From NCBI GenBank assembly GCA_946405135.1, contig CAMJGD010000003.1, positions 163,214 to 227,213 on the forward strand: a stretch of 64,000 bases of DNA, in the 5' to 3' direction. The position numbers and the translations under genes are program-made. Source of the stretch: an uncultured Clostridiaceae bacterium. Its GTDB lineage: Bacteria; Bacillota; Clostridia; Clostridiales; Clostridiaceae. Positions 58,782-64,000 of this stretch are shown here, piece after piece (position 1 is the first letter of the stretch; every line of letters starts with the position of its first letter). Below the pieces are notes generated by a model. That model saw nothing but the letters and a program-made list of their open reading frames with translations, made no database searches and had not been told where the DNA came from.

Positions 58782-59723
58782 ATGGTTTCTACAAAAACAC
58801 AAGTATTCAATGATTTTACAGTTTTTATACATAATGAACAAACGACTTTTTTGCATATAGATATGAAAGATTCATATAATTTCTATAGAGGCTTATTTGA
58901 TTATTTCTTTGATGAGAGTAGATTATTAAGATATGCTGAAAATAAAATGAATTTAAAATTTGAACCAACTATTAAAAATTATGTTACATTGTTTAAACTT
59001 TTAAGATTATATATTGATGAGCATAATATTGAACGAATTCCAGCAGAAATAGAAAGTGAAGTTATAAGAATTCTAAAGGAAGAATATGAGATTGATGATA
59101 CTGGTGATGGATATCTTAAAGTAAGATTAGATAAAATGGGAAAAATAGGTGAATATATATTTTGTAATTTACTATCAGAGTATTTTAAGTTTGATTGTAT
59201 AATTCCTAAAGTACTTTTAACTACAGATCCTAATATGAATGTTTATGGAATTGATACACTATTTTACTCTCGTGAAAAGGATATGATTCTTTTAGGAGAG
59301 TAAAAGCTAAGTAAATCATTATCAAATGGAACTGGATTAATTAATGAATCTTTAAAGACTTATGAGCAGCAAGTTAGAGATGAATTTGTGTTAATGCTAA
59401 GTAATAGGTTTTTAAGAAATAATATGGGCATATTCGGAGAAATTTATGCCGATACTATAGAATTAAGTCTTTCAGTTGAAGATTTTATAAAAAAGGCGAG
59501 TGTAAAAAATATAGGAATCCCTATTTTTATAGCACATGGTGAAGATACAACACCAGATGATATATTTGAAAAACTTAATAAAATAAAAACAAAGAACATT
59601 TTAGGATTAAATACAAGTTATATAATTGTTTCTTTGCCAATTATAAATAAAAGTAAAATGATAGGAGTATTTACTCAAGCTATAGCGGAAAGGATGGCAG
59701 ACTATGAAGCTAAATCAAAATAG
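58782..59723 (+). pseudogene. hamA: Hachiman protein HamA (DUF1837 nuclease) with in-frame TAA in the active site
   Basis: A single frame of 313 codons if the TAA at 59301-59303 (codon 174) is ignored. It resembles HamA, the DUF1837 nuclease of the Hachiman anti-phage system: PD-(D/E)xK-like residues E124 (GEY), D158 (NVYGID) and E173-x-K175. The stop stands exactly at the x of LLGE-x-K, usually Ser or Ala. TCA to TAA would be one base change. The frame after it (KLSKSLSNGTGLINESLKTYEQQ... to the end at 59723) stays open and family-like. The hamB start overlaps the last 20 bases. As read, the product is truncated to 173 residues and loses the catalytic Lys, so nuclease activity is presumably lost unless the stop is read through. 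Confidence 0.85.
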
Positions 59724-61776
59724 TGTTGATCCTCAAAAGTTAAGAGAGTTTTATATACGATCATTATCTGATTCATCAAATCCTACCCAAAAAGCTAGAG
59801 AACTTGCTGATAATTTATTTGCATTAGATTTGACAGTCTATTCTAATGATTATACGTTGGATTCAATTATTTATTCTGCATTTGCAAAATCGCAGCTTGA
59901 TGATGAAATATCTTTGCATCCAGAACAAATTGAAATTATTGAAAAAATAAAAGAGAATGATGCGTTAATAGTAAGTGCACCAACAAGCTTTGGGAAAACA
60001 TTTTGTGTCTTTGAATATATAGCTCGGTATATGCCTAATAATATTGTTCTAATTGTTCCAACTTTAGCTTTAATAGAAGAATATATAAAAAAGATAATAA
60101 AAAAGTATCATAGATTATTTTCAAAATATAAAATTCATACACACATTGATGAAGAAAAGAAATATGATTTTGAGCAAAAAAATATATTTGTTATCACCCA
60201 CGACAGAGTTGTTCAAGAAAGCGCATATAAAATGATTGAGCAAATTGACTTTTTAGTTATTGATGAAGTATATAAACTTGAAAGCGATGAAAAAAATGAT
60301 AGAGTTTTAGTCTTGAATATGGCTTATTATCATTTAGCACAAAAAGCTAAAAAATATGTCTTATTAGCACCTTTTATTAAATCTGTAGAAGATATTGAAA
60401 AACTTGATAAAAAGCCAGTTTTTTATAATACATTATATTCTCCAGTTGTAAATGATGTAAAAAATATTAAGATATTAAGACATGAGGATAGATATGTTGA
60501 GTGTCAACGTTTATTAAAAGAAGTTATAACATACCAAAAGACATTAATTTATTTTCCTACAGTAACAGGAATATATAAATACGTAAATGAATTCATTTCT
60601 AAAGAGCCTATTATAAATGATATTGACGAATCTGCAAAATACTTTTTGGAGTGGGCAAGAGATGAAATTCATGAGGATTGGTGTGTTATCAAGGCAATGG
60701 AGAGAGGATATCTTATACACAATGGGCAGATACCAATTGGTACAAGAATGTTTCAATTAGATTTCTATGAAAGTAGTTCGATTTTCAATAGACTATTGTG
60801 TACTTCAACTTTGCTTGAAGGTGTAAATACTACAGCACAAAGTATAATAATTACAAAACCATCTAGGATGTCGGATAGGAATGATAATAATTCAGATTTT
60901 TCAGCTTTCGATTTTTATAACTTAGTTGGTAGAACAGGAAGGCTTAATAAACATTTTGTAGGAACTGCATATTATTTAAAGGCACCTACTGATCCAGAAT
61001 ATAATAAAATTGATGCAATAAAAAGTATAAAATTTGAATTGACAGATGAAAGTAAAGATATAGACATTCAAAAAGGTAATATAATGGAACATCCAGATGT
61101 AATAGCTTTTCTTGAAGAGTTGGGAATTACAATAGATGATTACCTTACTAACATAGGCAGTAAACATAGGTTTGAAACTGTGAAAGCAATTTATTACAGA
61201 TATAAAGAGAAAAAATATGAAATTTTAAGAGAGTTATTAGCGTTTTTAAACAACGAAAGGTATGGGAGATTAAATTTAATTAAGCATTTGTATTATGTTG
61301 CTGAAGGAAAGAATGATAACTATAGAGCTAATATTATAAACAACCTTTTAAATAGGAGTAGACCTAAAATTAAAACAATAGTCGATAATACCAAAAAATA
61401 CTTTAAAAGTAAAGATATAGATAACATAATATCAACTACGATAAATATGAAAATGAGTTATATCGAGCACAATTTTTATACAAAGGTGATATTAATTAAA
61501 TACTTTATGGAACTGGAATTAACCAATAAGTCTATAATAGAGGTTTTAAATAATAAAGTAATTAATACAATTGAGTATCTTTATTTTTCAACTTCAAAAC
61601 AAAAGAAAATGTTACTTGATTTGGGAGTATATGAAAGAGATGTTGAATATATAATTAAAATTATCGGAGATGATTTTGAAGATACATTTGAACTCAAGAA
61701 AAGATTGGAAAAATATTTCGATATGCTTCAAGGAATAGGATTCGTATCAAGATATGTGATTAAGAATATTTTTTAA
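59704..61776 (+). CDS. hamB: Hachiman helicase HamB (superfamily 2)
   Basis: 690 residues. Walker A APTSFGKT (92-99), DEVY box (187-190, a DExx variant), and motif VI GRTGR (409-413) with STLLEGVNT upstream mark an SF2 helicase. In Hachiman systems HamB senses foreign or damaged DNA and releases or activates HamA. The start lies inside hamA with GAAAGGA in front, so both would be translated from one message. Its frame is intact although hamA is broken. The C-terminal 250 residues have no recognised motif. A hairpin follows. Confidence 0.88.
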   Translation: MKLNQNSVDPQKLREFYIRSLSDSSNPTQKARELADNLFALDLTVYSNDYTLDSIIYSAFAKSQLDDEISLHPEQIEIIEKIKENDALIVSAPTSFGKTFCVFEYIARYMPNNIVLIVPTLALIEEYIKKIIKKYHRLFSKYKIHTHIDEEKKYDFEQKNIFVITHDRVVQESAYKMIEQIDFLVIDEVYKLESDEKNDRVLVLNMAYYHLAQKAKKYVLLAPFIKSVEDIEKLDKKPVFYNTLYSPVVNDVKNIKILRHEDRYVECQRLLKEVITYQKTLIYFPTVTGIYKYVNEFISKEPIINDIDESAKYFLEWARDEIHEDWCVIKAMERGYLIHNGQIPIGTRMFQLDFYESSSIFNRLLCTSTLLEGVNTTAQSIIITKPSRMSDRNDNNSDFSAFDFYNLVGRTGRLNKHFVGTAYYLKAPTDPEYNKIDAIKSIKFELTDESKDIDIQKGNIMEHPDVIAFLEELGITIDDYLTNIGSKHRFETVKAIYYRYKEKKYEILRELLAFLNNERYGRLNLIKHLYYVAEGKNDNYRANIINNLLNRSRPKIKTIVDNTKKYFKSKDIDNIISTTINMKMSYIEHNFYTKVILIKYFMELELTNKSIIEVLNNKVINTIEYLYFSTSKQKKMLLDLGVYERDVEYIIKIIGDDFEDTFELKKRLEKYFDMLQGIGFVSRYVIKNIF

Positions 61777-61796
61777 TATTTAAAGTAAGGGCATAA

Positions 61797-61833
61797 AAAG
61801 ACTATAAAAACTTAAACATAACTTATAGCCTTT
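61797..61833. terminator. Bidirectional terminator after hamB
   Basis: AAAGACTATAA at about 61797-61807 pairs with TTATAGCCTTT at 61823-61833 with one mismatch, between converging hamB and the repressor gene. Confidence 0.55.
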
Positions 61834-61839
61834 ATATAA

Positions 61840-62055
61840 TTAAATTTTTTCCCCATCCTCAAAAATAAAATATCCTTCAAACCTGCATCCAAGAGCTTCA
61901 GCAATTTGCTGGAGCTCTTTTTCTGAGAAATTATCACGTGATAGTTTATTGGATAAATTTTGATTAGTTGTTCCAATTAATCTTGCCAGCTCCGATATAG
62001 TAATATTTTTTCTTTTTATTAAAATACGAATTTTTTCACCCATAGTTAATTGCAT
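61840..62055 (-). CDS. Small Cro/C1-family DNA-binding protein
   Basis: 71 residues from the ATG at 62055; the ATG at 62067 abuts AAGG and cannot use it, while GGATGGTG lies at a suitable distance from 62055. One HTH_3 domain: GEKIRILIKRKNITISELARLIGTTNQNLSNKLSRDNFSEKELQQIAEALGC. It is divergent from parA, and operator-like repeats lie between them, so it probably represses the parAB operon or itself. Such regulators are typical of integrative elements. Confidence 0.8.
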   Translation of the reverse strand: MQLTMGEKIRILIKRKNITISELARLIGTTNQNLSNKLSRDNFSEKELQQIAEALGCRFEGYFIFEDGEKI

Positions 62056-62082
62056 GTGATTCACCATCCTTAAATTTAAATA

Positions 62083-62172
62083 TACACTTTTTAATGTGAA
62101 TTTTCAATAATAATAAAAATAATTGATAAAAACAAAAGATTCTTCTTGAATAATTACATTTATAAGTGTAAT
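62083..62172. promoter_or_regulatory. Operator-like inverted repeats between the repressor gene and parA
   Basis: TACACTTTTTAATGTGAA at 62083-62100 and ATTACATTTATAAGTGTAAT at 62153-62172 are imperfect palindromes sharing the half-site AGTGTGAA/AGTGTAAT; a further AGTGTGAA-like half occurs at about 62185. They are good candidates for binding by the divergent Cro/C1 protein. Confidence 0.5.
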
Positions 62173-62236
62173 ATTAAATTAAATAGTGTGAATTAGAAAA
62201 ACAGGAAAAATGAATTTATAAAGGTGGAGGGTAAAA

Positions 62237-63022
62237 ATGTGTAAAAGTAAAGTAATTTCTATCGTGAATCAAAAAGGAGGTGTAGCGAAAACTGTAACAA
62301 CTTTAAACTTAGGATATGCATTAGCAGAAATGGGAAAGAAGGTATTACTTATAGACTTCGACCCGCAGAGTAGCTTAACAGTATGTTTTGGTTATGATAA
62401 TACAGATAGTATAAAAACAACAATATATAATCTTATGGCACTGGCTATTGAAGAAAAAAGCTTACCTAAAAAGAAAGAGTATATTATTACAGCAGGAAAT
62501 ATTGATATTATTCCTTGTAGCTTAGAGTTATCAGCAATTGAAATAGCCCTTGTTAATGTTATGAGCAGAGAATTGGTTTTAAAATCTATAGTTGATGAAG
62601 TAAAAACTGATTATGATTACGTTATTATTGATTGTTCTCCATCACTTGGAATGCTTACTATAAATGCTCTTGCGGCTTGTGATAGTGTAATCATTCCTGT
62701 TACTCCTCAATATCTTTCAGCTAAAGGATTGGAGTTACTTCTTAGGAATATTATAAGAGTTAAAAAGAGAATAAATCCTAAGATTGAGGTTGATGGAATA
62801 CTTTTAACCATGTATGCAGAAAGAATGAAGCTTTCAAAAGAAGTATTATCAATAATTCAGGATGCTTATGGAAGCAGAATAAATATTTTTGAGAATAAGA
62901 TACCAACTTCAGTTAAGGTTGGCGAGGCTAATATGAAAAGCAAGAGTACCATAGAATATGATTCTAAAAATAAAGTATCCATCGCATATAGAGAATTTGC
63001 TAAGGAGGTGGCTGCAATATGA
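62237..63022 (+). CDS. parA: ParA-family ATPase (Soj-like)
   Basis: 261 residues, complete ParA length. Deviant Walker A KGGVAKT at 13-19 (Ala in place of the usual Gly at one position, seen in other mobile-element ParA proteins), Walker A' DFDPQSS, and switch DCSPSLG. With ParB it would segregate or stabilise a plasmid-like form. The first codons follow AAGGTGGAGGG. The parB start overlaps its stop (ATGA). Context fits the leading end of an ICE or related element. Confidence 0.92.
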   Translation: MCKSKVISIVNQKGGVAKTVTTLNLGYALAEMGKKVLLIDFDPQSSLTVCFGYDNTDSIKTTIYNLMALAIEEKSLPKKKEYIITAGNIDIIPCSLELSAIEIALVNVMSRELVLKSIVDEVKTDYDYVIIDCSPSLGMLTINALAACDSVIIPVTPQYLSAKGLELLLRNIIRVKKRINPKIEVDGILLTMYAERMKLSKEVLSIIQDAYGSRINIFENKIPTSVKVGEANMKSKSTIEYDSKNKVSIAYREFAKEVAAI

Positions 63023-64000
63023 GCGAGAGAAAGTTAATGAGTTTAGATGATATGTTTGGAGATATCTCATCTGAAAAAGAAACTAATTCAGGAATAGCAG
63101 AGATTGAAATAGAAAAACTTGTGCCTTTTAGTAATCACCCTTTTAAGCTGTATGAAGGTGAAAGATTAAATGATATGGTAGAAAGTATTAAGGAGTTTGG
63201 AGTTATAGTACCTATAGTTATAAGACCTATAGGCACAAGCTATCAGATCCTATCTGGTCACAATAGAGTAAATGCTGCAAAACTTGCAGGAATACTTAAA
63301 GTACCAGCGGTTATTAAGGAAGGACTTACTGAAGATGAAGCTACTTTAATTGTTACTGAAACTAATTTAATTCAACGTTCTTTTGCAGATTTAAGGTATT
63401 CAGAGAGAACAGCTGCAATATCACAAAGATATAAAGCTATGAAGCAGCAAGGAAAAAGAAATGACCTTTTAGATGAAATTGAAAAGCTTGCAAACCCTTA
63501 TAATATCAAAGATGAAGCAACCTTGTGCCAAGTTGAGACAAAGTTAAGAACAGATGAAAAATTAGCTCAAAGTTATAATCTTTCAAGAAATATGATAGCC
63601 AGATATGTTAGGCTTGGAGAATTAGATAGTGATTTAATGAATAGACTTGATGCTGATGAAATTGCATTTATGACAGCAGTAACAATATCATTTATAAAAA
63701 AAGAAGAGCAGCAAATTATAAACGAAATTCTAAACTCCAACAATTTTAAATTAAACATGAAAAAAGCCGAAGTACTTAGGGATTACTCAGAGAAAGGTAA
63801 ATTAAATGAAGAAACAGCTTATTCAATTCTTTCAGGAGAACTTAACAAGAAAACAAAATCAAATAAACCTACTGCTATAAAATTGAAGCCAAAATTGATA
63901 AGCAAATATTTTGCACCAGAAGTTAAACAGCCAGAGATTGAAGAGATTATTGATAAGGCTTTAAAACTATATTTTGAAACACAGGGGAAGGAGGTACTTG
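63019..64000 (+). CDS. parB: ParB-family partition protein, 5' part (runs off the window)
   Basis: Starts at 63019 with AAGGAGGTGG ahead, overlapping the parA stop; 327 codons are visible and the frame is still open at the window end. An N-terminal ParB/Srx domain (IEIEKLVPFSNHPFKLYEGERL, SGHNRVNAAKLAG, ETNLIQRSFADL) is followed by the HTH (YNLSRNMIARYVRLGEL). This is the mobile-element type of ParB, with a longer C-terminal part. It would bind parS sites and act with ParA. Confidence 0.92.
   Translation, partial: MSERKLMSLDDMFGDISSEKETNSGIAEIEIEKLVPFSNHPFKLYEGERLNDMVESIKEFGVIVPIVIRPIGTSYQILSGHNRVNAAKLAGILKVPAVIKEGLTEDEATLIVTETNLIQRSFADLRYSERTAAISQRYKAMKQQGKRNDLLDEIEKLANPYNIKDEATLCQVETKLRTDEKLAQSYNLSRNMIARYVRLGELDSDLMNRLDADEIAFMTAVTISFIKKEEQQIINEILNSNNFKLNMKKAEVLRDYSEKGKLNEETAYSILSGELNKKTKSNKPTAIKLKPKLISKYFAPEVKQPEIEEIIDKALKLYFETQGKEVL

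Noticed and set aside
59388..59723. A separate 111-residue gene after the hamA stop
   Set aside because: It is in the same frame as the first part, begins in the middle of family-like sequence and has no ribosome binding site; better explained as the second half of hamA.
62237..63022. Chromosomal soj-spo0J locus near the origin
   Set aside because: No gidB, rsmG, rnpA or dnaA nearby, and ParB is of the longer mobile-element type.

Overview
The window is AT-rich, has strong AGGAGG-type ribosome binding sites and dense mostly co-directional genes. Its gene order (yitT-ftsE-ftsX-ctp-minJ-uvrB-uvrA, uvrC-PHP-murB, rapZ-yvcK-whiA, dnaE-pfkA-pyk) points to a Firmicute of the genus Clostridium in the broad sense. 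I cannot name the species from the sequence alone.

Layout. 1-5660: the 3' end of a GH130 glycoside phosphorylase gene; a reverse-strand lipoprotein combining pentapeptide repeats, a C39-like peptidase domain and leucine-rich repeats; then an ABC exporter pair flanked on both sides by copies of one short repeat. 6243-9935: a sugar-type solute-binding lipoprotein with no permease beside it, then a transketolase made as two subunits. 10050-16630: two tandem YitT membrane proteins, the FtsEX division pair, a C-terminal processing protease and a MinJ-like PDZ membrane protein. 16867-27814: uvrB-uvrA behind a recognisable LexA box, an FHA/RodA-FtsW/penicillin-binding trio, uvrC and a PHP phosphoesterase. 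27912-36399: murB, a hisC-like aminotransferase, rapZ-yvcK-whiA, a CBS/DRTGG regulator, a small Dabb protein and a second orphan solute-binding lipoprotein. 36803-42390: a PTS operon (PRD regulator carrying an EIIA domain, EIIB, UlaA-type EIIC) with a second split transketolase, so an imported phosphosugar probably feeds the pentose phosphate pathway. 42525-44390: an MFS transporter and an unknown protein.

44578-53862: dnaE, pfkA and pyk. The essential dnaE gene is split by a group II intron of about 2.76 kb (46982-49741) that encodes its own reverse transcriptase/maturase with an HNH endonuclease. Removing it exactly joins the reading frame into a 1218-residue polymerase. 54244-58480: a DUF1540 protein, msrA, an acyltransferase-3 membrane protein and a RumA/RlmD-type rRNA methyltransferase whose last codons look foreign.

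58481-64000 looks like the left end of a mobile element inserted at or near the 3' end of the rRNA methyltransferase gene. It carries a Hachiman defence pair (hamA-hamB), a small Cro/C1 repressor with operator-like repeats, and parA-parB (parB runs off the window). hamA has one in-frame TAA stop between the Glu and Lys of its E-x-K nuclease motif, while the rest of its frame and hamB stay open. The two strongest observations are the intron in dnaE and the stop codon in the hamA active site.
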